A DNA stretch of 64,000 bases from an uncultured Elusimicrobiales bacterium (GTDB taxonomy: Bacteria; Elusimicrobiota; Elusimicrobia; Elusimicrobiales; Elusimicrobiaceae): positions 62,001 to 126,000 of the forward strand of contig CAKUMH010000002.1 in the NCBI GenBank assembly GCA_934667625.1. Direction: 5' to 3'. Position numbers and translations under genes: made by a program. A model generated the notes under the pieces. The model was not told the DNA's origin. It saw only the letters and a program-made list of their open reading frames with translations, and searched no databases. Below, piece by piece: positions 24,540 to 32,683 of the stretch; position 1 is the first letter of the stretch; each line of letters starts with the position of its first letter.

Positions 24540-25319
24540 ATGACAATTTTTGATGCCGTATTGTTGGGCCTATTACAAGCATTGGGAGAGTTTTTGCCCA
24601 TTTCCAGTTCGGCGCATTTGGTGCTGCTGCCTTATCTGCGCGGCATGGAATACCAAGGGCTGGCGTTTGATGTAATGCTCCATGCGGCCACGTTACTGGC
24701 GGTACTGTTGTATTTTGCCAAGGATTGGTTTACGCTAGTAAAAGACGGGCTTACGCGTCCAACATCCCCCCAAGGAAGAACCTTGTGGTACCTGGCGGCG
24801 GCCACCGTGCCGGCCGGCGTGGCGGGACTGGCGTTAAACGACTGGGCGGAACACACCTTTCGCAATCCGTTAGCCATTGCCTGCTGCTTAATAGTGTTTG
24901 CGTGCCTGCTGTGGTGGGCGGACCGGAGAGCGGGAAACCAAGCGGGGCAAACTCCTTCCTTTAAAACATTAATGCTCATCGGCTGTGCGCAGGCCCTGGC
25001 CATTATGCCAGGCGTTTCCCGCAGCGGTATTACGATTACGGCCGCCCTGCTGTTGGGGCTTTCCCGCCCGGCCAGCGCGCGTATTTCCTTTTTGCTTTCC
25101 ACCCCGATTATTGCCGGGGCGGCATTGGTGGAGCTGGGGCATTTGTCGCCCGCAGATTTCAATTTGCCGCTTTTGTGCGGCTTTGTCAGTGCGTTTGTAG
25201 GGGCGTTGCTCGTGATTGGGTGGCTGATGAAGTTTATCAAAACACACCGTTTTGATGTGTTCGTGTACTACCGCCTGCTGCTAGGGGCGTTTATTATCGC
25301 CTTTTATCTGTGGAAATAG
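24540..25319 (+). CDS. uppP: Undecaprenyl-diphosphatase (BacA/UppP)
   Basis: A 259-residue polytopic membrane enzyme that recycles undecaprenyl pyrophosphate to the lipid carrier used for peptidoglycan and surface polysaccharides. Signature motifs are ALGEFLPISSSAHLVLLP (residues 16-33) and MPGVSRSGITITAALLLG; the Glu, Ser and Arg in them form the active site. Eight membrane segments fit. GGAG overlapping the sixA stop provides the ribosome binding site, so both genes form an operon. Confidence 0.97.
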   Translation: MTIFDAVLLGLLQALGEFLPISSSAHLVLLPYLRGMEYQGLAFDVMLHAATLLAVLLYFAKDWFTLVKDGLTRPTSPQGRTLWYLAAATVPAGVAGLALNDWAEHTFRNPLAIACCLIVFACLLWWADRRAGNQAGQTPSFKTLMLIGCAQALAIMPGVSRSGITITAALLLGLSRPASARISFLLSTPIIAGAALVELGHLSPADFNLPLLCGFVSAFVGALLVIGWLMKFIKTHRFDVFVYYRLLLGAFIIAFYLWK

Positions 25320-25327
25320 CAGCGGCG

Positions 25328-26749
25328 TTATTCGCCGTCCTTTCCCCCGACAATACGTCCGCCGCCCGGCGGCGTGGGGAAAATGTCGCGCCCGGCTGGG
25401 TCTTTCCCGTCAATTAGCCCGTCTTGTTTCTGGTGCCCGGTCAGTTCGGCCTGGTTACGCAATTTGCGGTGGTAGGTAATGGCAAAGCGGTGCACCTCGT
25501 CGCGGATTTCCATGAGTAGGTTGAGGGCCGGATCGCCAATCGGCAGCTTAATGCTTTCCGCCTCTCCGGGCAAATAAATACCCTCGTGCGTTTCGGCCAA
25601 GGCAATAAAAGGAATGTATATGCCGGCGCGGTCAAAGGCGTTTAACGCAGCCGTGATTTGGCTCTTGCCACCGTCCAATAAAATCAAATCGGGCATTTGG
25701 GAAGGGGCACGTTTTAACTGGCGCAAACGACGGTAGACACTCTCCTCCATCATCGTAAAATCGCTCCCGCCGCGCGTGGGCAGTTTGGAACGGATTTTAA
25801 AACGGCGGTAATGTTCGTGATTCTTCTCGCCGTTAATGTAGCACACCATGCAGCCCACCGCTTCGCGCCCAAAGAGGTGCGAGTTATCAAACGCCTCAAT
25901 ATGGGCGGGCAGTTTGTGCAGTCCAATCACCTGCGCCAGGCGTTTTAGCTTGTCCGTATTTTCCATGGCAGTGGTGATGGCTTCGTCCTTAAACCGCCCC
26001 ACCAACACCCGCTCCTGCATGTGCGCCAACGCGTGCAAAAAATTGCGGTAGACGGCGGCCTGTTCATACTCCCACTTGGCGGAATGCTCTTGCATGAGAC
26101 GCGTGATATTTTCCGTAATGTCGCCGAAGTGTCCGTCCAAAAATTGGGCCATACGCTCGGCAATTTTGCGGTAATCTTCGTAAGAAATTTTGCCGCTGCA
26201 CGGCGCCGGGCATTGGCCGGTGTGATAATAGATACAGGTATTAATTTTGCGCGGATCTAATTCTTTTTCGCGCGAAAAATTCCACTTGCACGGACGCAGT
26301 GGCGCATATTTGCTCTTCCACAAAAAGCGCATTAAATTTTTGACGATGCTGGATTTGGGATACGGCCCGAAATACAAGTCCTTACCGCGCACCACGCGGC
26401 GCGTGAGCTGCAGCCGCGGGAAATCTTCCCCCATGGTCAGTTTTAAATAAGGGTAGCTTTTTCCGTCTTTGCCCAGCGAGTTAAAAAACGGTTGGTACTG
26501 CTTGATGAGTTTTTCTTCCAACACCAGGGCGTCGCGCTCGCTGGCGGTGGTGACGTAATCAATCTTGGCAATTAACGGCAGCAGGCTGGGCAGTTTCCAC
26601 CCGCGGGAATAGAGGTTGGACTCCTGAAAATACTGCTTTACCCGGTCGGAAAGGTTTTTGGCTTTCCCTACATAGAGAATGGTGCCCTCTTTTGAGCGCA
26701 TGATGTAAACACCAGGTTTATTTGGTAAAATATCTATGCGGGAGTCCAT
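25328..26749 (-). CDS. uvrC: Excinuclease ABC subunit C, short form lacking the C-terminal HhH domain
   Basis: A 473-residue UvrC of nucleotide-excision repair. The N-terminal GIY-YIG nuclease shows KPGVYIMRSKEGTILYVGKA and a Cys-rich segment CIYYHTGQCPAPCSG. A UVR-type helical region (EHSAKWEYEQAAVYRNF) follows, then the RNase H-like domain with EAFDNSHLFG, DLILLDGGKSQ and a final DEVHRFAITYHRKLRN. Typical UvrC is near 600 residues and continues into tandem helix-hairpin-helix motifs; this one ends with a Gly/Pro-rich tail (TPPGGGRIVGG). The convergent uppP stop lies 8 bp away, so there is no hidden missing exon or frameshift downstream. The ATG at 26749 has an extended -10 6 nt upstream and no Shine-Dalgarno. 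Confidence 0.93.
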   Translation of the reverse strand: MDSRIDILPNKPGVYIMRSKEGTILYVGKAKNLSDRVKQYFQESNLYSRGWKLPSLLPLIAKIDYVTTASERDALVLEEKLIKQYQPFFNSLGKDGKSYPYLKLTMGEDFPRLQLTRRVVRGKDLYFGPYPKSSIVKNLMRFLWKSKYAPLRPCKWNFSREKELDPRKINTCIYYHTGQCPAPCSGKISYEDYRKIAERMAQFLDGHFGDITENITRLMQEHSAKWEYEQAAVYRNFLHALAHMQERVLVGRFKDEAITTAMENTDKLKRLAQVIGLHKLPAHIEAFDNSHLFGREAVGCMVCYINGEKNHEHYRRFKIRSKLPTRGGSDFTMMEESVYRRLRQLKRAPSQMPDLILLDGGKSQITAALNAFDRAGIYIPFIALAETHEGIYLPGEAESIKLPIGDPALNLLMEIRDEVHRFAITYHRKLRNQAELTGHQKQDGLIDGKDPAGRDIFPTPPGGGRIVGGKDGE

Positions 26750-26755
26750 AAAGTT

Positions 26756-26764
26756 ATTGTAACA
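26756..26764 (-). promoter_or_regulatory. Extended -10 promoter of uvrC
   Basis: On the minus strand TGT-TACAAT ends 6 nt before ATG 26749. This predicts a leaderless uvrC mRNA. Confidence 0.5.
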
Positions 26765-26788
26765 TTTCGTCAATGACAAAAAAAGCAG

Positions 26789-26817
26789 TTGACCCCGCGC
26801 CAATAATAGGATAAAAT
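26789..26817 (+). promoter_or_regulatory. Sigma70-type promoter of rpsT
   Basis: TTGACC (26789-26794), a 17-bp spacer and TAAAAT (26812-26817) form a near-consensus promoter. It predicts a leader of about 27 nt with GAGGAA as ribosome binding site. Confidence 0.75.
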
Positions 26818-26851
26818 ATAAATAACCGATTTTTCTATAGAGGAATTATAA

Positions 26852-27136
26852 ATGGCTAAACTTAAAACTGGTAGACACACGAGCGCTATTAAAGCGCAGC
26901 GCCAAGCTGAAAAGAGAACTTCCGAAAATAAGGGCTTGATTAAAAAAGTCCGCTTGGCCACCAAAGCCGTGAACGCTTCCGCCACTGCGAAAGCCGCCAC
27001 GCTGAAGGAAGACTTGAAAAAAGCTGAATCTTGCATTGACAAGGCCGCTAAAAAGAACGTTATCCATTGGAAAACGGCCGCCCGCAAGAAATCCCGCTTG
27101 GCCAAAGCCGCCAACAAAGCTGCTGCCGCCAAATAA
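26852..27136 (+). CDS. rpsT: 30S ribosomal protein S20
   Basis: A 94-residue, Lys/Ala-rich, three-helix protein that binds 16S rRNA in the body of the small subunit. The family pattern is clear: an N-terminal KTGRHTSAIKAQRQAEKR segment, a central helix, and C-terminal IHWKTAARKKSRLAKAANKAAA (the usual VHPNTAARKKSRL). The gene is monocistronic, with its own promoter at 26789 and a terminator at 27155. S20 genes are commonly solitary and may autoregulate translation. Confidence 0.97.
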   Translation: MAKLKTGRHTSAIKAQRQAEKRTSENKGLIKKVRLATKAVNASATAKAATLKEDLKKAESCIDKAAKKNVIHWKTAARKKSRLAKAANKAAAAK

Positions 27137-27154
27137 GTCTTGCAAATACCATTT

Positions 27155-27184
27155 AAAACCGCCCGTAAAAGGGCGGTTTTTTTG
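27155..27184 (+). terminator. Terminator of rpsT
   Basis: AAAACCGCCC (27155-27164) / GGGCGGTTTT (27171-27180), then TTT. It lies 19 nt after the stop codon. Confidence 0.9.
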
Positions 27185-27211
27185 TTGAAAAATTAGGTAA
27201 TTTGCGCACAA

Positions 27212-27246
27212 AAAAGGGAACGTTTTAAGTAAAAACGTTCCCTTTT
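27212..27246 (-). terminator. Terminator of the MFS transporter gene
   Basis: A perfect 15-bp stem (27212-27226 / 27232-27246) with GGGAACG in the arm, a 5-nt loop and A/T tails on both sides. It lies 17 nt downstream of the transporter stop. Confidence 0.85.
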
Positions 27247-27263
27247 AAAATGTTGGTTGTTCC

Positions 27264-28580
27264 TTAGGCCTTCACGACATGTTTGTACTTAAAGATAAAG
27301 GCAAAGGCCACGGCCACCACCAGCGAGAATCCCGCAAAGACGAACCAGGACTCACTCCAGCCGGACATAATCGCATGCGACACGTCCGCCGGGTACACTT
27401 CGCCCGCCGGCAAAAAGCCGTTGGCCGCCGTATAGGCGTTGATGTGCACGTTGACCAGTTTATTGATCACCCACTGGGCGCCCAAGGTACCGATCATCGC
27501 ACCAAAGCCGTTGGTCATCAACATAAACACACCCTGTGCGCTGGAGCGGATGGAGGGGTCGGTTTCTTGGTCTACATACAGGGAGCCGGACACGTTAAAG
27601 AAGTCAAACGCCACCCCGTACACAATCATGGACGCCACCAACAGCACAATGCCGCCCACGGTGGACGGGTTGCCAATACCAAAGAAGCCAAAGCGCAGCA
27701 CCCACGCAAACATACTGATTAACATTACCTTTTTGATACCGAAGCGCTTTAAGCAGAACGGAATGAGCAAAATACACAAGGTTTCGGACATTTGGGAAAG
27801 CGAAATAAGCGCGTTGGCGTTATTGGCCCCCCACGACCCCGCAAACCCGGCCAGCGAGTTAAACCCGTTGATAAACGGGTTGGCATACGCATTGGTTACT
27901 TGCAGCGACATCCCCAAGAGCATGGAGAAGATGAAGAAAATGGCCATCTTCTTTTCTTTAAACAGCGCAAACGCTTTTAAGCCCAACGCTTCCGCCAGGG
28001 ATTTGGCTTTTTCGGTGCAAACGGGGCAGGCGGGCAACGTAAAGCAATAAACCCCTAACAAAACGCCCATAATGCCCGAGAAATACCACTGCATGTAGGT
28101 GTTTTGAAAACCCGTAAAGTTAGAAGTAAGCATCGCGCAGATAAAACCCACCGTACCGAATACACGAATGGGCGGGAAGGTGGAAACGGTATCAAACCCG
28201 CCTTGGCGCAACACCGTATACGCCACTGAGTTGGAAAGCGCAATCGTGGGCATATAGAACGCCACACTCAGCGAATACATGCCGAACACCGCGGAAAAAC
28301 TCACCTGAGGCAAGGACCCGAAATACCCCGCCGCCGCCAAGCTGACCGCCGCAAGCAGGTGGCAAAGCCCCAACAGTTTTTGGGCCGGAATCCAGCGATC
28401 TGCCACAATGCCGATAACAGCCGGCATAAAGAGCGACACGAAGCCCTGCATCGCATAAAACCAACCGATTCTTTCTGCCAGTCCAGCTCCGGCCAGGAAG
28501 GTGCCCATAGACGTCAGGTACGCTCCCCACACCGCAAACTGGAGGAAGTTCATTGCAGTCAAACGAATTTTGATATTCAT
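27264..28580 (-). CDS. Nucleoside:H+ symporter-like MFS transporter
   Basis: A 438-residue major facilitator protein with twelve hydrophobic segments. The first, RLTAMNFLQFAVWGAYLTSMGTF, strongly resembles the NHS (NupG/XapB) nucleoside permease family, as does VADRWIPAQKLLGLCHLLAA in the loop 2-3 region. It probably imports nucleosides with protons across the inner membrane. The start is taken at ATG 28580 (a second ATG lies two codons upstream); GGCGGG is a modest ribosome binding site. It is monocistronic, with a terminator at 27212. Confidence 0.85.
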   Translation of the reverse strand: MNIKIRLTAMNFLQFAVWGAYLTSMGTFLAGAGLAERIGWFYAMQGFVSLFMPAVIGIVADRWIPAQKLLGLCHLLAAVSLAAAGYFGSLPQVSFSAVFGMYSLSVAFYMPTIALSNSVAYTVLRQGGFDTVSTFPPIRVFGTVGFICAMLTSNFTGFQNTYMQWYFSGIMGVLLGVYCFTLPACPVCTEKAKSLAEALGLKAFALFKEKKMAIFFIFSMLLGMSLQVTNAYANPFINGFNSLAGFAGSWGANNANALISLSQMSETLCILLIPFCLKRFGIKKVMLISMFAWVLRFGFFGIGNPSTVGGIVLLVASMIVYGVAFDFFNVSGSLYVDQETDPSIRSSAQGVFMLMTNGFGAMIGTLGAQWVINKLVNVHINAYTAANGFLPAGEVYPADVSHAIMSGWSESWFVFAGFSLVVAVAFAFIFKYKHVVKA

Positions 28581-28704
28581 AAGCATTACCCGCCGAAATA
28601 GGGAAGTTCCGGCGTAAATATACAAGTCTGCCTCCGTAGGAATTAGAGCGGAAAAGACACACGGACCGTCCGTCCCGCCGTTAAAACCATTGTACAAAAA
28701 AAGA

Positions 28705-28710
28705 TATAAT
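28705..28710 (+). promoter_or_regulatory. -10 box upstream of the yajQ operon
   Basis: TATAAT at 28705-28710 would start an mRNA about 40 nt before the yajQ ATG. The leader includes a small CGGCCGC/GGGGCC hairpin and AGGAGG. A matching -35 is not obvious. Confidence 0.4.
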
Positions 28711-28755
28711 ATAGGAAATAAATCGGCCGCTAGGGGCCACAGGAGGTACTTTTAT

Positions 28756-29250
28756 ATGGCAGATTACAGCTTTGATATTGTGTCCAAGGTGGACTTGAAC
28801 GTCATTGCGGAAGCCGTCAGCGCCGCGAACAAAGAAATTACCAACCGCTACGATTTTAAGGGCACCAATTCCACCCTGGAGTTAAACCAGAAGGACAATG
28901 AACTCAAACTGGGGTCCAGCGACGAATACAAGGTGAACACCCTGCGCGACATTATTTTTACGCGCATTGCCAAACGCGGCATTCCGCTTAAAAATATGCA
29001 ACCGCAGAAAATAGAAGCCGCCTTGGGCGGAAATGCCAAACAAACGGTTAAAATCCAGCAGGGCATCCCCGCGGACAAAGCCAAGGAAATTTCCAAAACG
29101 ATTAAAGAGGCCAAGCTAAAAGTGTCCGCCTCTATTCAGGGTGATCAGCTGCGCGTATCCTCCAAATCCAAGGACGAACTGCAAAACACCATGGCCCTGT
29201 TAAGAGGGAGAGACTTTGGCGTGGAGCTCCAGTTTACCAACTACAGATAA
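28756..29250 (+). CDS. YajQ family nucleotide-binding protein
   Basis: A 164-residue protein of the YajQ/DUF520 family with two ferredoxin-like halves. It begins ADYSFDIVSKVD; the conserved EITNRYDFKGTNS is at residues 32-44 and IKEAKLKVSASIQGDQLRVSSKSKDELQ lies near the end. Some YajQ members bind cyclic di-GMP and others bind RNA or nucleotides; which applies here is unknown. An ideal AGGAGG precedes ATG 28756. It is followed after 2 bp by the TPR protein gene. Confidence 0.93.
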   Translation: MADYSFDIVSKVDLNVIAEAVSAANKEITNRYDFKGTNSTLELNQKDNELKLGSSDEYKVNTLRDIIFTRIAKRGIPLKNMQPQKIEAALGGNAKQTVKIQQGIPADKAKEISKTIKEAKLKVSASIQGDQLRVSSKSKDELQNTMALLRGRDFGVELQFTNYR

Positions 29251-29252
29251 CT

Positions 29253-30512
29253 ATGAAAAAACTCCTATTTATACTGTTGGCCGCTCTAGTGGCCGCGCCG
29301 GCCGCTCAAGCGGCGGAGGCTGAAAAAGCGCTGGCCTTTTATAAAAAGCAGGCCCAGGTGCTTACCGTAAAACCCAGCCGCGAGGAACGCGCCTTTGCCA
29401 AGGCCTTAGCGGATAACTTGGGCACGTGGACGCGGCAAAATCCGTCCAACGCGGCATTGTCTGAAGCGCTGCTGCTGCAAGCCAAACTGTATGTGCGTGC
29501 CGAAGAAAATGCGCGGGCACTTGTGACGCTTTTCCAGCTAAAAAAATGCTTCCCGGCTGCGAACGCCAGCGTGCTAACTCCCTTGTTTAACGAGGCGGTA
29601 AACGCCGTGAATGCAGACAAACGCCAAGAGGCGGCGGCCCTTTTTGCGGCGCCGCTCCCGGCAGAAACAAAAACGGTGGACGACCAGCAGGCGGAGGCGT
29701 TGTATGCTCTTTCCAAGGTGCCCGGACGCACGCTTTACGCCCCGGCCGCCGAAGCCTTTGAAACCTTCTTTTTGACGCATCCGAACTATGCAGGCACCGA
29801 TAAGGTGGAGCTGTGGTATGGCGATTTGCACCGCGTGAACGGCAATTATTTGGCCGCAGTGGTGCAATACAAAAAGGCCGGAGAACTTTATCCAAATACG
29901 CCTTACCGCGCCGCCAGCGAACGGTTGATTGGTGACATTTATGCCGATAATTTAAAGGACACCGCCAACGCCATGGCCGCCTATACCGGGGTGCTGCGCA
30001 ATTACCCGGAATCGGCAGAGATTGGCGTGGTTTATAAGCATATGGCCATTTTGGATGAGAACAACAAGCAATTTGACAGCGCCCTCATCAATTACGACAA
30101 GGCCATGGAACTTTTGGGCGCCACGCCGGCTGGGTACGACGCGTACCGCGGCAAGGCGGATGTATACGTGAAAACCAAAAACTACACCGAGGCGTACAAT
30201 ACGCTGGTCAAAACCGCCGAAGCCTTTAAAACGGATGAAGAGAAATGCACTTTCTCCCTCTTAGAGGCGGCCAATGTAGCCAAACGCCGCATGCGCGACC
30301 AAGTGAAATACGTGCAGGCCTTGGAAAAAGCGCTGCTGTATCACCCCAAAGGCCCCCGCGCCCCACAACTGATGCTGGACTTGGGTTCCGCCTACGAGCA
30401 ACAGGGCAAAACCGCCCAGGCCATAGAGGCTTATAAAAAGCTTATCATCAATTATCCGACTGATAAACTGGCCTCCCGCGCGCAAGGCCGTTTAAATAAA
30501 TTATTGAAATAA
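29253..30512 (+). CDS. Secreted tetratricopeptide-repeat protein
   Basis: A 419-residue exported protein with signal peptide MKKLLFILLAALVAAPAAQA before AEAEKA. At least seven TPR-like helical pairs are visible, for example AAVVQYKKAGELYPNTPY, AMAAYTGVLRNYPES, ALINYDKAMELLG, VKYVQALEKALLYHPKG and AQAIEAYKKLIINYPTDKLA. The pattern resembles BamD/YbgF-type periplasmic scaffolds, but there is no lipobox, and it is longer than BamD. It is cotranscribed with yajQ. A scaffold role in envelope assembly is likely but its partner is unknown. Confidence 0.82.
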   Translation: MKKLLFILLAALVAAPAAQAAEAEKALAFYKKQAQVLTVKPSREERAFAKALADNLGTWTRQNPSNAALSEALLLQAKLYVRAEENARALVTLFQLKKCFPAANASVLTPLFNEAVNAVNADKRQEAAALFAAPLPAETKTVDDQQAEALYALSKVPGRTLYAPAAEAFETFFLTHPNYAGTDKVELWYGDLHRVNGNYLAAVVQYKKAGELYPNTPYRAASERLIGDIYADNLKDTANAMAAYTGVLRNYPESAEIGVVYKHMAILDENNKQFDSALINYDKAMELLGATPAGYDAYRGKADVYVKTKNYTEAYNTLVKTAEAFKTDEEKCTFSLLEAANVAKRRMRDQVKYVQALEKALLYHPKGPRAPQLMLDLGSAYEQQGKTAQAIEAYKKLIINYPTDKLASRAQGRLNKLLK

Positions 30513-30521
30513 TCCGTTTAA

Positions 30522-30551
30522 AATCCCCCGGCAAAACCGGGGGATTTTTAA
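30522..30551 (+). terminator. Terminator of the yajQ-TPR operon
   Basis: AATCCCCCGG (30522-30531) / CCGGGGGATT (30537-30546) followed by TTTAA. Confidence 0.85.
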
Positions 30552-30629
30552 ACAAAATTCTTCCAAAGTTTTGTATCATATTTTCACATCCCCGTACCGA
30601 CTCTTCGCAAACACCCAAGGAGCTATTTT

Positions 30630-31826
30630 ATGTTCAACAAAACCCGCTTATTCTTGTTACTTTTGGCCGTCTGCACGGGAACTGGCTTTGCCCAGGAAGT
30701 TCCCCAAAAATTAGTTTTGCCTTCTTTAGACAAGAGCCCCGCCCCGGCTAACTTTTCTTTTCTATGTGAAAAACTGCCCCAAAAGCAACCAGCCAAACTT
30801 TTGGCTCCGGCAGAATTGGACGTCCGCGCTTGCGACATCTCTTCTTGGGATTTACGGGACTACACCAGCGAAGAGTTAGCCGATGTGCTGACATTTGACA
30901 GCCAAACCAAATTCCCGCCGAAAGCCAAACTGCCAAAAAACTTTTCGGCTAAAAAAATCTTAAAAAATGGTAAAAATCCCGGTCTTGGGATAAAAAAGTT
31001 ACATAAAAAAGGCATTACGGGAAAAGGGGTATCTGCCGCGATTATAGATCAAAATTTGCTGACTACACACCAAGAATATGCCAAGCAACTCGTTTGGTAC
31101 GAAGAAAATGAATGGTGGCATAATCTTGGTGGGAGCAGCATGCACGCCCCGGCGGTAGCATCCATTCTGGCAGGAAAAACAACGGGCGTAGCTCCGCAGG
31201 TCCGGCTATTTTTATTTGCACCTGAATTTGGCCGCTCTACAAAAGCCCGCTATGATGCCGCGCCAACCGCCTATATGCTGCGGCGGATTATTCAGCTCAA
31301 CAAGCAACTGCCTGACGAAAAAAGAATCCGCGTGGTGTCTATTTCACGCGGGTTTCAACCAGACGATTTTGGAGCCGCTGACTTTTCCTCCGCCAAAAAA
31401 GAACTGGAAGAAAGCGGCGTCGCTGTGTTTACCACCAATGATGTATTTACGTTAAACCGTACACACTCGCTGGCCAACCCGGACAAAGCCGAATACTGCC
31501 GCCCCGCCTACTGGTGGAATAAAAATGATCTCCCCTTGTACAACCAGCTCAAAGAGCCCACTGTACCGACGGACTTTCGGGCAGTGGCAGCCCCCAACGG
31601 CAATAAGGATTATGTGCATTATGCTAACGGCGGCCTTTCGTGGGCGGTCCCCTATGTGGCGGGCTTATACGCTTTGGGCGTACAGGTAAAGCCGACCTTA
31701 ACCAAGGCGGAATTTTTAAAGGCCGTTGCCGACACCAGTGACATACAAACATGCTCTTGGAACGGACAACCGTTTACCGCACAACTCGTCAATCCGCAAC
31801 GCTTGGTAGAATACCTACAAAAATAA
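30630..31826 (+). CDS. Divergent subtilisin-like (S8) serine protease, secreted
   Basis: A 398-residue protein with signal peptide (ending GFA before QEVPQ) and a roughly 110-residue N-terminal region that may be a propeptide. The catalytic triad is recognisable but degenerate: D140 in AAIIDQNL, H172 in SSMHAPAVASILAG (usual HGTHVAGIIAG), the oxyanion N270 in VFTTND, and S337 in GGLSWAVPYVAGLYALG (usual GTSMATPHVAG). The VAPQVRLFLF strand after the His fits S8. It should act in the periplasm or outside the cell. AAGGAG provides a good ribosome site. Monocistronic, with terminators on both sides. Confidence 0.85.
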   Translation: MFNKTRLFLLLLAVCTGTGFAQEVPQKLVLPSLDKSPAPANFSFLCEKLPQKQPAKLLAPAELDVRACDISSWDLRDYTSEELADVLTFDSQTKFPPKAKLPKNFSAKKILKNGKNPGLGIKKLHKKGITGKGVSAAIIDQNLLTTHQEYAKQLVWYEENEWWHNLGGSSMHAPAVASILAGKTTGVAPQVRLFLFAPEFGRSTKARYDAAPTAYMLRRIIQLNKQLPDEKRIRVVSISRGFQPDDFGAADFSSAKKELEESGVAVFTTNDVFTLNRTHSLANPDKAEYCRPAYWWNKNDLPLYNQLKEPTVPTDFRAVAAPNGNKDYVHYANGGLSWAVPYVAGLYALGVQVKPTLTKAEFLKAVADTSDIQTCSWNGQPFTAQLVNPQRLVEYLQK

Positions 31827-31834
31827 CCATTGCA

Positions 31835-31866
31835 CAAAAGGGCCACGGTGAACCGGGGCCCTTTTG
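31835..31866 (+). terminator. Terminator between the subtilase and proC (both strands)
   Basis: CAAAAGGGCC (31835-31844) / GGCCCTTTTG (31857-31866), 12-nt loop. It lies in the convergent gap and can terminate both transcripts. Confidence 0.7.
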
Positions 31867-31885
31867 TATTAGAAGAGAAAATACC

Positions 31886-32683
31886 TTATTTGGCGGCCGC
31901 TTTGGCCTTTTCCACCGTGGCGGAAATGGTATCTGCCAACACTTGTTTTACGTCCGACGAGGCCAGCACCTCCATGCCCGCCGCCGTACAACCGCCGGGC
32001 GTGGCTACCTTTTGGGCCAGATCCGCCGCGGACAGGCTGGAAGTCTCCAACATTTTGGCCGCACCCAGCACGGTCTGCAAGGCCAACTCGGACGCTTGTT
32101 GTGCGGGCAATCCTTGGGCTACGCCGGCCTGTGCCAGGGCATCAATAAAATAATAGACAAACGCCGGGCCGGAACCCGATACCGCCGTGGCCGCATCAAA
32201 AAGCGGCAGGGAAACTTCAAAGGTTTTGCCAAGCCCGTCAAAAAGGCCCATCACTTCGCGGCGCGTGCGTTTGGGCGTTTCAGCCGCAAAGTGAAAAAGC
32301 GTAACCCCTTCGCACAGCGAAAGAGAGGTATTGGGCATAATGCGAATGACCGGCCACAACGGCAATACCTGCTGGATTTTTTCCACACTCCAGCCAAGCG
32401 CCATAGAAATAATCGGTTTGGCCGGAACGCCGGAGACCGCAATTTGCTGCAGTACCTCGGGCATTTGGGCCGGTTTAACCGCCAAAAACAGCCAACCCGC
32501 TTCGCGGATGACCTGCTGGTTATTCGTCCCCACCTCTATGCCAAATTCCGCCCGCAGACGCGCGGCAGACTCCGGCGTATGAACACTGGCCATGACTTCC
32601 TCTTTAGGCCAGCCCTTTTGCAACAAACCATTAATAATGGCACCGCCCATTTCGCCAGCGCCGATAAAACCTAATTTCATCAT
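31886..32683 (-). CDS. proC: Pyrroline-5-carboxylate reductase
   Basis: A 265-residue NAD(P)H enzyme for the last step of proline synthesis. The Rossmann motif GFIGAGEMGGAI starts at residue 5; FLAVKPAQMPEVL, RIMPNTSLSLCEGVT, SGSGPAFVYYFIDAL and the C-terminal KVATPGGCTAAGMEVL are hallmarks of ProC. Start ATG 32683 overlaps the proA stop by 4 bp and has GGGGG upstream. It completes the proB-proA-proC operon. Confidence 0.97.
   Translation of the reverse strand: MMKLGFIGAGEMGGAIINGLLQKGWPKEEVMASVHTPESAARLRAEFGIEVGTNNQQVIREAGWLFLAVKPAQMPEVLQQIAVSGVPAKPIISMALGWSVEKIQQVLPLWPVIRIMPNTSLSLCEGVTLFHFAAETPKRTRREVMGLFDGLGKTFEVSLPLFDAATAVSGSGPAFVYYFIDALAQAGVAQGLPAQQASELALQTVLGAAKMLETSSLSAADLAQKVATPGGCTAAGMEVLASSDVKQVLADTISATVEKAKAAAK

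Noticed and set aside
25320..25327. Frameshift explaining the missing UvrC C-terminus
   Set aside because: Only 8 bp separate the UvrC stop from the convergent uppP stop, and no HhH-like sequence is visible in another frame.
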